A stretch of DNA of 64,000 nucleotides from Solicoccozyma terricola (GCA_001600875.1 BCLD01000002.1:155164-219163); one strand, 5' to 3'; positions 46,815 through 58,300 are shown, numbered from the stretch's first letter. Numbers and translations: made by a program. Notes: generated from the letters alone by a model not told the origin.

Positions 46815-47333
46815 GCTCGTTGGGGTTTGACTTTCTCCGTTGCACTGACCCTCCTCCGTAATGTTCAGCTGGCCTGCCTGTTGACGGAACAGCACGGCTC
46901 ACTCTCAGCGGCTTGGCACTTTTCGGCGTATGCCTACGACATTGCATTCGACCTTGGCATACACTGCCGGATAACATTATATATACTGCCTTCGCTCCCA
47001 GGTACACTTCGGATTGCACACACGGGTGTTCTGGTTCCCGGTGTATTGGAAAGGGACTCTGAGCGTGGTCAACGGTAGACCGGTTGTCCTTGGTAATGTT
47101 GAGTGGGTGACCCATATCGTCTTGAACTGTGCTCTGACGGCATGCTGTATCTCATCAGCATCGACACTGATTTGCCTACCGAGGTCGACGAGCGCTTCTG
47201 GAGGGGAAACAACATCGGCGCTCATCTGAGCAATACCTCAAGCAATGTGACCACGTTCAACTACCTGTTAGATGTCTCTGAGGTCCTGGAAGACATCCTG
47301 AGAGCAATCGTGCATGGAGGAAAGCTGTGCTAG
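46815..47333 (+). pseudogene. Fungal-specific transcription factor domain fragment
   Basis: In successive frames: LLTEQHGSLSAAWHFSAYAYDIAFDLGIHC, TRVFWFPVYWKGTLSVVNGR and SIDTDLPTEVDERFW followed by NYLLDVSEVLEDILRAI. This matches the middle homology region of Zn2Cys6 regulators (alpha-helix ending DLGLHR, then RRVFW...LDRxLSxxxGRP, then DIDxDLP). The zinc cluster itself is not present upstream, where copia sequence abuts. Frame changes may be introns, but the 5' part is lost. Confidence 0.55.
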
Positions 47334-48930
47334 AATGGGCAAATGAGACAGGGTACTGACGACCACGTCAGCTTTCGAGAGGTCAGCTTGGAAAGCCGTC
47401 GCAGACTGATTTTGATGCTTTTTTTGGAAGGCTGCAACGGTGCATCCGCCAGAACCCGGCGGAATCTCCAAGCAGATTTTTTCATATGTAACGATGCAGC
47501 AACGGCAAGTCAGTGAAGCCTAAATAAGCCTGGTGGCCCTGAGGTCAGCACCCTTGCTACGATGAATTGTCGTTCAAAACAGCTCCCTCTGATCCTTTGG
47601 TGAGCGCTAGATTCTTTCTCCTTGCGCGACCTTGTCGACGCTCGTTATCAAGCTCATGCCTTTCAAAACACTTTAGAAACGCCGCTTCCTCCGTCATGCA
47701 AACATGTTCAAATGTGCCGGTCTGATTTCCGGCAACCAGGCAGGTCAAAGCGGCTGCCTTTTGCGGTATCATGCACTTTACCTGTGCGGCTGGGCTACCA
47801 TTACTGGCACTCGGAGGAGGCTCTTAGGTTTCCGACAGTCATCTGGCTGTCCCAGCCGAGAAAGGAGCAGTCAGGCGTGGACATCATTGGCCCAAGATCG
47901 TTGATAGGTTAAGGCATCAAAGTGGTCGCCTCCACAGTCCTCGCCATCATTTCAAACCTCGTTGGGCAAGCTCAGCTTTGGAAGCTCCTGGTTGCCATTG
48001 GATACGACATAGCGATGGGTGTCGGAGCTTGGACCGGCTCGTTGCGACGTATCTCTCTAGCCGTGGGTGGTCCGGTGGCGGGCACTTCCTCATGATATGG
48101 CATGGGCAATGATAGGGGCTGCTGGGAGAAAATGGAACCTTCGACTGTTTGGTCTGCCGTGCTGGCTTCGCTCGTTCGCTCGACATTATATTCCGTGGCC
48201 TGGTCAACGACCTCTGGTGATATCAAAATTTTCTGGGGGTTAGGAGTCAGCTCTTCAGCCACTGTAATCGTTGGGCAGATTACGGGATGTCGAGCATTTT
48301 CGATTTGTTTGCAGCTTTCCCGCCAGCATACTTGATTTATCTGGCATTTGGTTACGCACGGTCAGATAAACGGGCGAAGGAAAGCCTTGCAGACTGAATA
48401 AGGGGAGCTCCGCTGCCGATCAGCCGGACACAGGTTCTTTTGGACCGGGCAAACGGAATCCAGACGATTCAGGCTTAAGTGACAAGGATCTCGGGATACT
48501 GATCCACAAAGGTCTCACCTCTTTGATGACGGTCCTGGCGATCGGGCCCGACGTCAAGCACAGCGGAAGCTGCGTGACCAGGAGTTGGACGGGAGGCCAG
48601 GTGCTCACCGTGACCGCATGCATAGCACCTCTGCTGCTGATGATAATACGCGGTAGCTCTGACTACCGCCGGGACAAAAACAAAAAGCCCAAGAACACGC
48701 TCAAGCGAACGAAAAAGACTTCTTTACCGCGTCAACCTCCATCGGAACAACATTCGAGCTTGATCACATTACATAATATGGTCGACTCCCAACGGGCCAG
48801 AACAAGCATGGAAGTACACCCACTCGGAGGTGGCCAAGACTCCAGTATTCATAACCATGCTGTGGAGAGGACAGAAGAGGACGACGTCGGCCAGAGCAAG
48901 CACCTGCAACGAGGCTTTAGTAGGCTATGA
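47334..48930. other. Two uncertain ORFs
   Basis: Minus 47972-48262 (MAEELTPNPQKILISPEVV) looks like a disordered C-terminus. Plus 48523-48930 has a hydrophobic start (VTACIAPLLLMIIRGSSDY) followed by a Lys-rich stretch. Neither has a recognisable family or a firm start. Confidence 0.3.
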
Positions 48931-50964
48931 TCGAGTGAATGAAACGGGCGTGCTTTGAACGCCAGAAATGTTGCAGCGGACTCGTACTATTGAGCTTGGC
49001 GTTGCAAGTGCATCTTTAGTGCATGAAAGGTATGACACAAGGAGAGTGGGGTACACATGGCTCTCAAGTGCCAAATGGAAACACACCAGTAGAGTGTCTT
49101 CCTTAGGTTGCTGATCTAGAGGGACCAAGTGAGTTTCCCCTTACCCCTAGTTCGTTCCCTTCTCGTGACATGAACTCGCATCAAGGTCTAGCGCCACCCT
49201 TCCTTTAGGTTAGAAAAGTTTGCCCCGTAGAGGTGAAGTAGTCCAAAAGACAAGCTGTCTTCCCGAACCCGACGACCACCAGCGGGGCTCGAGGCTTGAT
49301 TCTGCCGCAGTGAAGGCATCTGTCATCATTCTTCCTCCCTTCGGAACCTGCAATCTGAGACTGCCCCGCAAAGACAACCGTCAGACGATCCATTTGTAGT
49401 GACTCAATGTTATGTTGATGACTGCTCTTTCCCCCTGGTCTATCGGCGGTAGCTCATTAGGGGGTCGACATCGAGAGGTGAACAGCCTACGAGTCAGATG
49501 AATACTTATATCCCCTCGCGAGGTGCACTATTCATTTTCCATTGCGAGCTGCAGTGTTCTCACATCCACTAACGTGTAAGTTCTCACAAACAGAATTGCG
49601 TCGGAAGCAGGGCATTGCCTTGGTTCCCATATGCGCCTATGAGAACGGCGTCCAATGGCATGGAGTATGTCACAGAATGGTCTCCGGGTCCCATCACTTC
49701 AAGAACATGGGCATTTGGGTGGAGTCAGGTCAGCTTGATGACCGGCACAACTGAGCCACAAAATGCCACTTACATGGGCCACAGAAGGGTTGCTGAGCAC
49801 ACCTCGCTGAAAAGAAACGGTGGGCTGATCTAATCGATCCTGTTCCCAATAGGTCCAAGATCGGCGGTACTGTTTACGAGGCCACCTGGATCATCCTATT
49901 GCCTTTAGTTCGTGTTGAGCCTTACCGTGTCGGCAAGTAAATGCCGCATCCTCCTGGGCTTCTTCTTCATCACATCTTCCTCAAGGATGGGACTTTTTAG
50001 CGCGGCGAAGTGTGTGTCGATCCTGCGTTTGATGGGACTGGCAGCGGCGGCTCTTCTCTTTCACGCCCTTGGCCCGGTTCACCCGCCAGGCGGCTACGAT
50101 CTGAAACACGTCTCGCAGTTTGATAAACTTGTTTAGCACCGGTTGATTGCAGGCAACGACGTGCAAATCGGCTGCCTGTCTGCACTGCCCAGCATGATCA
50201 ACTCGTCCATCCTCAACATCACATGCCCCACGCATATGCTGACTACTTCCTCACCCTCATCAACATGGGCTTGACAATCGAGCTCGCCACGATGCCGCTT
50301 ACCACTTAATCCAACACGAGGCCCCTCCCGAGCCAACGCTCGATACATACAAGCTTTTGGTCAAGAATGGAGATGGAGTTAGGGCGTTTGACTGCCGGTT
50401 GGCTACTACCTTGCGAGTCTAGATGACCAGCGCGACTTGACGCTGTGTTGGAACAAGCTCTAAATCTAGTCTCCATCGAAACCCCGCCCAGATGGAAAAG
50501 ACAACGTCGATCATCGACACAACCTCTCCTGAACCACGTTCCTCACTGCATTGCGGTGAATTCACGATAATCGGCGGCGTAGAAGATGAACCGGTGGATC
50601 GACCTGCGGGATTGATTGACACAGAGGGAAGAGCGGACGGACACAAGGAATGAAGGTAAGTAAAGAGGTTTGGAATTTTCTCGGACTCTGTTTCTGATGG
50701 CCGACGTGATGATGGATTCCGGATCGTTAGGATTCTACCACCGTTCTGGGATACCACCGTTCCTGACCGTTCCTCACTGCTACCTACCCATCCTCAATCG
50801 CCGCCGTCCTCAGTCCTGAGTCGTTACTCTAGCTCGAAGGTGAGAAAACCGATCCGCGTCAAATGCCCCCAGCACATCCTGTGCCCTTGAAGGAACGACA
50901 ATGTCAACTTCGACGTCAACGACAACGTCTTCCTATCTTCCGGTTACGCCAGGTCAGTGCGAGG
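48931..50964. other. 2 kb without a recognised gene
   Basis: Short ORFs only; a hydrophobic one at 49912-50136 has no context. Confidence 0.45.
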
Positions 50965-51172
50965 TGTTACGAATAAAGTGGTGGCAAAACTGGGAATGAT
51001 ATTCGGTGAAGTCTTCTACTACATCTCTAGCTCGATAACCTAGGTATTTATGTAGTGCCAGACGAGTTCCCTCTGCCACACTTGCATCCTACCTTATACT
51101 GATGCATCCTAGATTGATCCAGGCTTGACGACAGTGTTACGGACACGTGTCCATAAAAGCCCTATCTTAACA
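50965..51172 (-). repeat. Solo LTR, family A, inside a gene
   Basis: On the minus strand it starts TGTTAAGATAGGG at 51172 and ends TTTATTCGTAACA at 50965 (208 bp). It is nearly identical to 57835-58041. It cuts the coding sequence of the gasdermin-like copy at 51173. Confidence 0.88.
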
Positions 51173-51870
51173 CTTCTGATAGTGAACGAGGAAAATACTT
51201 TCGCCTGGATAGGACCCCAGAGCCGGCAGTCACGACACCTTTCTTAGCCTCGGCGGAGAAGCCAGGATTGAGGCCGGGTACAGGCACTCCGCTCGCGACC
51301 AAAATGATCTGGGACACGGGGATGGATCTGTTGAAGTTGATCGCCTTGAAGCTAACGTAGTATTCCTGGACGACAACGTCCTTGACCAAGTGATCCCGGT
51401 GACTAGATAGAGGTCACCATTCCCTTGAGCGGCCTCGATGAAGCGGTACAATGTGCCTCTGCTGGTCTTGCCTTCCGCCTGCTCTTTGGCAGCCCGGGCA
51501 ACTATCTGATCGAGAACTTTTGACGGTCGCAAGAGCTTTTTGACGTTCTCTTGGGGAGTAGCGACATGGACAACGCTGGTGTCGCCTCGATCTCGACTAA
51601 CGTCCACGAGTTGGTTCAGCTTCAGGCCGCGGTGACTGTCGTGGAGAAAAGCGTAGTATTTCGAGACGTTGTTCTGCTATTTTGGGCCTAGGACCTTGCC
51701 GTCGAGATGGCAATCGAAGGTCTTTGCGGTCGGATTCGACCTATTCTTGACGAGACTTCCGAGCTGAATCGCTCCCATGTCTTCGAAGCTGATCATGGTT
51801 TGCATGTTGGTGGGGATGGCAGATTCAGCAAAGAGGTGTCGGTGTAGTGGGAGAATACCTTCTGATCATC
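51173..51870 (-). pseudogene. Decayed gasdermin-like gene, copy 2
   Basis: Same family as the gene at 17488. Landmarks in order on the minus strand are IQLGSLVKNRSNP (about 51775), SRDRGDTS, GDLYLVTGI (51395-51420), a GVPVPGLNPGF segment, and PGESIFLVHYQ just before the break. The copy is non-functional: a TAG lies at 51677-51679, frame changes occur just after the LVTGI strand and near 51215, and a solo LTR replaces everything downstream of 51173. The first ATG is at 51805. It lies head to head with the second CHAT gene, as copy 1 does with the first. Family membership is read from the sequence; the gasdermin identity is inferred. Confidence 0.7.
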
Positions 51871-52124
51871 CGGTTAGGTTTGACGTCAAGATCGACAAGA
51901 GACAAGTCGGTCGTACGTGGATTTTATTGTTCTGGAACTCGGGATAGCAGAGTGGAAACTTTGCGAACCCGAGGCCAGGCACCATCTCGTTCCATCTGTC
52001 CCCGAATGCTTCCGGAAACTGTAATGTATGAGGTGAGGCGAAGATGGATTCTGCATCCGTCAAGTTCCTCATTCGCATGTTTCGAAATCAAGGCAGATCC
52101 ATATGCCCCGCATTGTATTAGGGC

Positions 52125-52539
52125 TCAACACGCAGTCCCTCCCGGTCGTACATATTCTAGAAGGTATTTTCGACCTTGCAACGCTGATAGAATCCGCTTG
52201 GTTCCGTCGGTGATCCTCTCCAGCTGTTGGTGAACTCGAGTACCGAAGTCATAGCTGAAACGCAGGACGGAAGCAACAGCGGAGGGAACATACGCCCGAT
52301 CCGCGCAGGGGCCGATGACTGGTGCCAACCTGGTCGCCACAAGTAGGAGAATGTTGGATGTTGCCGTGGGAGTCCTGAATGGTTCCACCTCGCTTCCATT
52401 GACGATTCCGATGCATCCAGCAAGGAGAAGAAGGTTCTCTACCGCTTGCTTCCGTGCTGCAAGGTTGGATTGTTCCGCAAACTTTCGGATTGCCGAGAGC
52501 GAGATAATTGACTTGTCTCACATTGAAAGTGGTAGACAT
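52125..52539 (-). CDS. Unrecognised small protein between CHAT2 and gasdermin-like copy 2
   Basis: The ATG at 52539 (MSTTFN) joins over a proposed 40-nt intron (52521-52482, GTGAGA donor, GAAAG acceptor) to a clean frame ending at the TGA at 52125, about 124 aa. Two hydrophobic helices (ENLLLLAGCIGIV; NILLLVATRLAPVIG) are followed by a soluble helical end (HQQLERITDGTKRILSAL). The 40-nt intron is short, so a different 5' structure is possible. Its position in the divergent spacer may be chance. No family recognised. Confidence 0.4.
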
Positions 52540-53136
52540 GCTCTAGTAGTAGGTATATCAATAGCGCAATTCCGGGCGCCAATGTCATTTCCAACGGCCC
52601 CTCTCGAAAAGCACTCCGACGTGCCGATTAGGAATTCCGGGCGCTATGTCATTTCCAACAAATCCCGCTTCCCCCCTCTCATCCAGGTGAACGCTGAGTC
52701 ACACTTTCCACCTCAAAGGCCTAGACCTTCTCCCGGCTTTGCTATACTGCTGCGGTCCGCCTATAAACAGCCCTGCTGGCAGACACAAGGTTGACTGCTG
52801 GACTAGAAAATCGAACAGAAAAGGATCCGCTCATAGGAAATCAATATAAAAGGGGGGAGGGGGAGGGGGAGCGGGAGGGTCGTGAGGACCGCTCAACCGT
52901 TCGTCGAAAAATTAATCAGCTGAGAGCTGACTCTTCTCTCAAAGGTCCCTCGGTGTCTTCTTGTTGAATTCAAGAGTCCCCGGTTTTCAAGACATCTCCG
53001 ACTGACGTAACAATCCGAAAGATTGCAGAGAGCGTTGCTGGTGGCAATCAGCTGCGCGATATATTCCAACCGCTTCAGCTGTTTCTCTCCCAATCGAGAC
53101 CTGCGACCACCATTCACGCAGCACAGCCGGTCCATC

Positions 53137-56100
53137 ATGAATCCGGACAAACTACCTCCCAGGGCCTCTGGTGGCGGAATCATCAGTCACACAGCTCCAG
53201 CAAGGGACGCTAGGCTCCTGGCTCTTCTGGATCCCGAGAACCCTATCAGCAGGTATATCCGAGAGACTGACAAGTCCGTTCGAAAACTTCTTCATCAAGC
53301 GGCTCAAAGTGTACTAGTGGAGATTCATCAACAGTGTCAAGGCCTCGAGGGCGAAGCTCGACCGGATTACCTCTACCTTCTCTACGTTGCGAAGGCCACT
53401 GTTGCGCTACGACACCAGCAAGATCTCGACGTACAGGACCCATTTGAGGAGGCCTTGGACATGGCCGAGATCGCGGTCACAGAAGCTTCGCCTGGTCAGC
53501 GACGTCTGGTGTACAAGGATCTCGTGAATCCGCTCTGGAACGCTTTTCTGGCTAGGCAACCTTCCATCGACACTATTCGCCGCTTACAAACTTTCGTTCG
53601 GGACGCCGTAGCATTCTACTCGAATATCCCCGAAACAGCCAGCACTCGGAGCGCCGGGTATCATTTCTTAGGACAGATGGGCGTCCGCATTTGGCAAAGC
53701 GATCGGGTGAATTTGGACGAGCTGGACGCAGCAGTAGATGACTTCCGCCTGTCGGACGACCTGGCCTCAACTACCGAGGGCGCGAGGGAAAAGACTTACC
53801 GGCTATTCGATTACCAGTACGCTCTCTATGTCGCCGGGATTCAGCGCAAAGACCGAGGAAGGTTGGAGAGGGCTTTGAAAATCGGAAAAAGATCTCCCGG
53901 TGTCTCTTCCTCCGTAGACGACGAGTTGGAAGGAGGTCCTCTCAGGCAACACTTGGACTTGATCGAAGATCTCGAGCTCCTCTACAACGTCACATCCGAT
54001 CACGAGGAAGTTCTGCGGATAATGAGGAAGGGCCTACTTCGGACCGGTCCTCAAGATGCCAACAGGAAGCAAATCGCCGAAATCGGGGGCCGTCTGCTGA
54101 TCAACACGTTCGATAGGCTGCCGGACCGCTCCAGTAAATACGCGTTGTTGAACTGGGTCAATACCTCTATTCCTCCTGCAGCCGCAAACGACATCGCTCG
54201 CCCAACGCTTCTGTCGCTGAGCACTGTTTTTCACCTGCAAGTCCGGCTCAAAGAACACGATTCTCGAGATCAGGCAGCTGCTTTAAATCAAATTGCTTCC
54301 GGTGCCTTTGCAAACCGCCCAGACCTCTCCGAGATGTTGGAGCGTCTCCCACTCCAGCGAACTAGTCATGTCGGCCTTCAACAAGGGGGACCACAGACCT
54401 TCGACGTTGATGCCTGCATGGAAATTTTACACAACCTGCTAATGGCCGATGACGCATTTCTGAACCGCGGTATTTTAGGGCATTCCTACCAATTCCTTGT
54501 CGAAACCTATGTCGTTATGCTCGAATCCTACTACTCAAAGGGTCTTAGTGTGCACCACATCGAGAAAGGCATCAAGTCCTTGTTTGGTCTCATCACCACG
54601 GCGGAAGCTGACTCTTCCGAAATGGGAAAGAAAATCGCACTCGAACTTCGGATCCGCCTTGGAACTCTCCTCATCGCCTTGAAAAATGAGCCCAGTTTTC
54701 GGGATCGGAGCACGTTCGCCGCAGACGAGGCGCTCGAGATCTACTTCTCGGCCTGTCGAGACCGTGTTGATCTAAGTGAACAGGCATGGCATGACCTTGG
54801 CTTTCAGCTCGAACTTCGGTCCCAAACTCTGCCACAGGCCGCTGACGCTTATGAGAAGAGCTTGATCGCTCCAGTTACGGTTTTTTCGTCAGGTATCCTT
54901 ACTCGATACCGCACGATTTCTTTTCTTGTGGAGGTCTATCTGCGGCTAGTTGAACCGGAATCAGCCCTGAGGACTTGCGAGGAAGGAATCGAGGAGCTAG
55001 AGACCCTTCTCGACAGCTCGCTCCCGTTGTCGGATATGGAGGGCCGTTTGGCAGCCATCTGGATGCTCGGCAGCACCGCCTTTGTCCTCGCTATAACGTT
55101 GAAACGGTCCGTCTATCGAGCTTTGGAGCTCTTAGACGATGGTCGCGGCATCGTCATCGGAAGTCTCACAGGAAGCCGTCGGGATTTCGAGGAGTTGCAG
55201 GCGGAAGGCATGCAAGAATTCGTCGATCGAGCTCAAGAGCTCAGATCGAGAATGTCGCCCAATGAATCGCCTCAAGGTGAATCATTTGTAATGGCGACCG
55301 AGCAATTATTGCAAATTCAACAATGTCGAGAGGCCGCCACCGACTTCCGCCGGCTCGTCGACCATGTGAGGAAGATGAAAGGGCATGATCGCTTTTTGCG
55401 AACGCCAGCGGAAGAAGACCTGATGCGCGCCGCTGCGCATGGGCCCATCGTGCTGGTCAACGTTCATAAATTTCGTAGCGACGCCATAGTGATCACGCAG
55501 AAGTGCATCAGTCACCTCCCGCTTCCCAACTTTGACAAGGAGGATATTAAAGTCAAGTTCGATGCTGCCATGTATACCTGCGAGGCGAACGAGACAATGA
55601 CCGTGAACGACAATCTTCTCGAGTCGTCTTTACCATGGCTCTACACGTCGGCCGTGCTTCCGGTCTTGAAAAGTCTCGGATTCGATCAGCCCAGCGGTCG
55701 AAGATCGCGCCTGGAAGATCTCCCCAGAATCTGGTGGATCGGCTGTGGCGCCGCCAGCCAACTGCCCTTCCACGCGGCCGGTCTACACGATGCCAAGAAT
55801 CCAGACAGAACCATGGACCATGTCATCTCCTCCTACGCTCCGACCCTCAAAGCGTTGTTCCATTCAAAGTATCAATCCGCCAAGCTTTCGAGCCTCAAGG
55901 ACGGGTTCACCGTGTTCGGGACGACTATGCCGAACACGCCTGGCATGAACAGTCTTCCCAACGCAGGAGCAGAGCTGGTTGCAGTTCGGAAGGCGTTCAA
56001 GGAGAAGTCGAAAGCCGACTTCATCGAACCCGAATCCCCGTATGCCTCCGATGCCCTCAGCCTACTGCGTGAAACCGAGATCGCTCATCTCGTCTGTCAC

Positions 56101-56547
56101 GGCCAATCCGACCTCAAAATGCCGTCTCAAAGCTACCTTGCTCTTCTGCACAAACCTGAGCCCGATTCTAACGCCCGGCCGATGCTCGAGAAGCTCCGCC
56201 TCGCCCAACTAGCTCAGACGGACCTCGTTCGCGCTTGCATCGTCTTCCTGTCGGCTTGCTCGACCGCTCAAAATCGTGTAGAACAACTAGAAGACGAAGT
56301 GTTGCATCTAGCCTCGGGATTCCTTGTCGCGGGATTCCGTCATGTTATCGCCTCCATGTGGCCTGTCTCTGACATTTTCTCCCCCGACTTCGCGGATATG
56401 TTCTGGAAGACGGTGCTTGAGATGCCGGTGGAGGAATGGGATGATAGGTTGGTGGCGCTGGCCGTGCACAAAGCGACACTTTACGTCCGAGAAGACGTTC
56501 CGGGTAACCCGTTGGCGTGGGGCCCGTACGTGCATTGGGGTGCTTGA
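53137..56547 (+). CDS. TPR-CHAT caspase-like protease, intact
   Basis: An intronless ORF of 1136 aa from the ATG at 53137 (MNPDKLPPRASGGG); the frame is open further upstream but has no earlier ATG. About 780 residues of helical/TPR-like repeats precede the CHAT domain (roughly residues 840-1136). The predicted catalytic His988 is in LVCHGQSD and Cys1041 in LSACSTA, spaced 53 residues as in the 14-kb paralogue. WWIGCGAASQLPFHAA, SSYAPTLKALF, GFRHVIASMWPV and the terminal YVHWGA are shared with it. The gene is divergent from the decayed gasdermin-like copy 2. Unlike its partner it shows no lesion. It should act in the cytosol as a regulated cysteine protease; substrate unknown. Confidence 0.9.
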   Translation: MNPDKLPPRASGGGIISHTAPARDARLLALLDPENPISRYIRETDKSVRKLLHQAAQSVLVEIHQQCQGLEGEARPDYLYLLYVAKATVALRHQQDLDVQDPFEEALDMAEIAVTEASPGQRRLVYKDLVNPLWNAFLARQPSIDTIRRLQTFVRDAVAFYSNIPETASTRSAGYHFLGQMGVRIWQSDRVNLDELDAAVDDFRLSDDLASTTEGAREKTYRLFDYQYALYVAGIQRKDRGRLERALKIGKRSPGVSSSVDDELEGGPLRQHLDLIEDLELLYNVTSDHEEVLRIMRKGLLRTGPQDANRKQIAEIGGRLLINTFDRLPDRSSKYALLNWVNTSIPPAAANDIARPTLLSLSTVFHLQVRLKEHDSRDQAAALNQIASGAFANRPDLSEMLERLPLQRTSHVGLQQGGPQTFDVDACMEILHNLLMADDAFLNRGILGHSYQFLVETYVVMLESYYSKGLSVHHIEKGIKSLFGLITTAEADSSEMGKKIALELRIRLGTLLIALKNEPSFRDRSTFAADEALEIYFSACRDRVDLSEQAWHDLGFQLELRSQTLPQAADAYEKSLIAPVTVFSSGILTRYRTISFLVEVYLRLVEPESALRTCEEGIEELETLLDSSLPLSDMEGRLAAIWMLGSTAFVLAITLKRSVYRALELLDDGRGIVIGSLTGSRRDFEELQAEGMQEFVDRAQELRSRMSPNESPQGESFVMATEQLLQIQQCREAATDFRRLVDHVRKMKGHDRFLRTPAEEDLMRAAAHGPIVLVNVHKFRSDAIVITQKCISHLPLPNFDKEDIKVKFDAAMYTCEANETMTVNDNLLESSLPWLYTSAVLPVLKSLGFDQPSGRRSRLEDLPRIWWIGCGAASQLPFHAAGLHDAKNPDRTMDHVISSYAPTLKALFHSKYQSAKLSSLKDGFTVFGTTMPNTPGMNSLPNAGAELVAVRKAFKEKSKADFIEPESPYASDALSLLRETEIAHLVCHGQSDLKMPSQSYLALLHKPEPDSNARPMLEKLRLAQLAQTDLVRACIVFLSACSTAQNRVEQLEDEVLHLASGFLVAGFRHVIASMWPVSDIFSPDFADMFWKTVLEMPVEEWDDRLVALAVHKATLYVREDVPGNPLAWGPYVHWGA

Positions 56548-57506
56548 GGACCGGCGCGAGGTGAGCGAGAGCTGTCCTTGTATCTCAATGACCTGATTCT
56601 GGGTCTCACCGCGCTCGAAGTCGATTCAGTCGCAAGATCGGTTCCCGACATCGCTCTTCATCCGCCTTCAAAGTTGGTCTCTAGTCTCAACCTTCCAATT
56701 ATTCCTCCATCTTGACAAACACTCAACCTGTCAACTTGCCACACCATATCACATTCGCCGGCTTAGTGGATGAAGCTGCATCTCGATTCGTCGCTGCCAT
56801 CTCTCAACAACGCTGCTGGACATCGGCCGGTTTCTCTGGAGCGCGCTTCCCTGTAAGCCTTTCGAACCTCAGCATGCGACACGGGTACAGATGAACCATA
56901 AGTACTCACGTCTGCTATCGCATCGTTCTCACACCTTCAATATGCCCTACAATCGCACTATGTCGAATATCGTGTCCGGCATTATGCAAACATTCAGATC
57001 CTGTCTGGTCCTGCGCACAACCGTAGATGTGCTGCAGACAGATCTCAGAGATTCAGCCTCGGCCAAAATGCTCTTGGGGTCTCCCAATTCGGTTTCGGGT
57101 GTTCTGTTTACATTCTATTCCCTGAGGTCCTAGACTCGATTCACTTCAGCCCTCGCAACTCTCGGAGCGCCCTCTTTCATTCTGGGAACGTTGTCCTTGG
57201 CCACGGACTGACCCGTCCACGCCACACATGTTTTCACTCTCTCACTGTCCTTTTATCCCGCTCTTATCCCGGTGGCCGATGGATGCTTGCCACCGCAATC
57301 TCTCTGTGTCGGCAGCCTCGGCTTGGCTGGCTCGCCCTCGCCTCCAGCCTTCTTGATCGACCGCCCGGCGTTCACAGTCGCTGATGTTTTCTCTCCGTCA
57401 CTCATGTTTCTTCATGCCAGAGGATCTCTGAATCCGCCCGGCTCTGTGTAGTGTAGTTAACTACATGTAGTGATTTTCGGTTAGTAATCTATCATCTGAG
57501 ACCTCT
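56548..57506. other. Downstream region, no recognised gene
   Basis: Short ORFs at 56712-57133 without motifs. A GTAGTTAACTACATGTAGTG palindromic motif lies near 57456. Confidence 0.45.
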
Positions 57507-57645
57507 TGCTGTAATGAATGTAACTGCGAAGTAACTAATCACTAACCGGGCCTCTTACCACTAGGTCAAATGGTTACAATTCTAGCCCAGAGGTGGAATT
57601 GCATTCCCAATTGTATATAAACCCGACATGATCCCGTGTTTCCTT
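57507..57645 (+). repeat. Dispersed repeat R5, copy 2
   Basis: Matches 6995-7140, with GAATGTAACTGCGAAGTAAC and TACCACTAGGTCAAA, followed by TATATAAACCCG. Confidence 0.75.
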
Positions 57646-57834
57646 ACACTCCCTCCCATCTGTTGACACTTGAAGTTGCTTAAACAGAACCTCCAACTTC
57701 TCTCCTATTTCCACTTTGAGTTCAGGGTAGAGCCCATCAAAGAAGAGCAGCCGATATCGAGGATCAAGAGAGTTGCCATTTGCAGGGGTTAGACATTGGT
57801 TTGTCGGAATGTAGTCGATGACATGACTACACTA

Positions 57835-58041
57835 TGTTAAGATAGGGCTTTTATGGACACGTGTCCGTAACACTGTCAGCAAGCCTGGATCAGTCTAGGA
57901 TGCATCAGTATAAGGTAGGATGCAAGTGTGGCAGAGGGAACTCGTCTGGAACTACATGAATACCTAGGTTATCGAGCTAGAGATGTAGTAGAAGACTTCA
58001 CCGAATATCATTCCCAGTTTTGCCACCACTTATTCGTAACA
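57835..58041 (+). repeat. Solo LTR, family A
   Basis: 207 bp with TGTTAAGATAGGG at the start and TTATTCGTAACA at the end. It abuts the family B LTR at 58042, which suggests nesting. No matching 5-bp flanks. Confidence 0.85.
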
Positions 58042-58300
58042 CAGTGTTCTTACAATAAGGAAGCAAAGTTCTTGTGCCACCTGCACTACCTACTGACAGA
58101 TGAATTGGTTATTCCATCTACCAAAGGACACCTCTGGCTCGACATCCCCTGGATCTTTATAGTGAACGAGAAAGCTAGAGGACAATGGTTAATTGATACA
58201 TGCGTCCTCTCATTGTTCCTCCAGGAAATGTCCTATTGTCCCGAATAATGTCCTACTGTCGGGAGTGATAGAGCGCTCTAAAGACACGGTCTTTTCAACA
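58042..58300 (-). repeat. 3' LTR, family B, of the copia element
   Basis: On the minus strand it begins TGTTGAAAAGACCGTG right after a purine-rich tract (GAGTGATGAGAGCGAGTGCG), as expected for a 3' LTR. It includes CACTATAAAGATCC. Its outer end is interrupted by LTR A. Confidence 0.8.

Noticed and set aside
49205..49393. GFGKTAC as a P-loop
   Set aside because: Lacks the GxxxxGK(S/T) spacing and any flanking NTPase motif.
57835..58041. Complete LTR-A insertion with target duplication
   Set aside because: The 5-bp flanks differ at all three family A copies, so no target-site duplication can be claimed.
57928..58248. 106-codon plus ORF
   Set aside because: It runs across LTR A and the antisense of LTR B; repeat sequence, not a gene.
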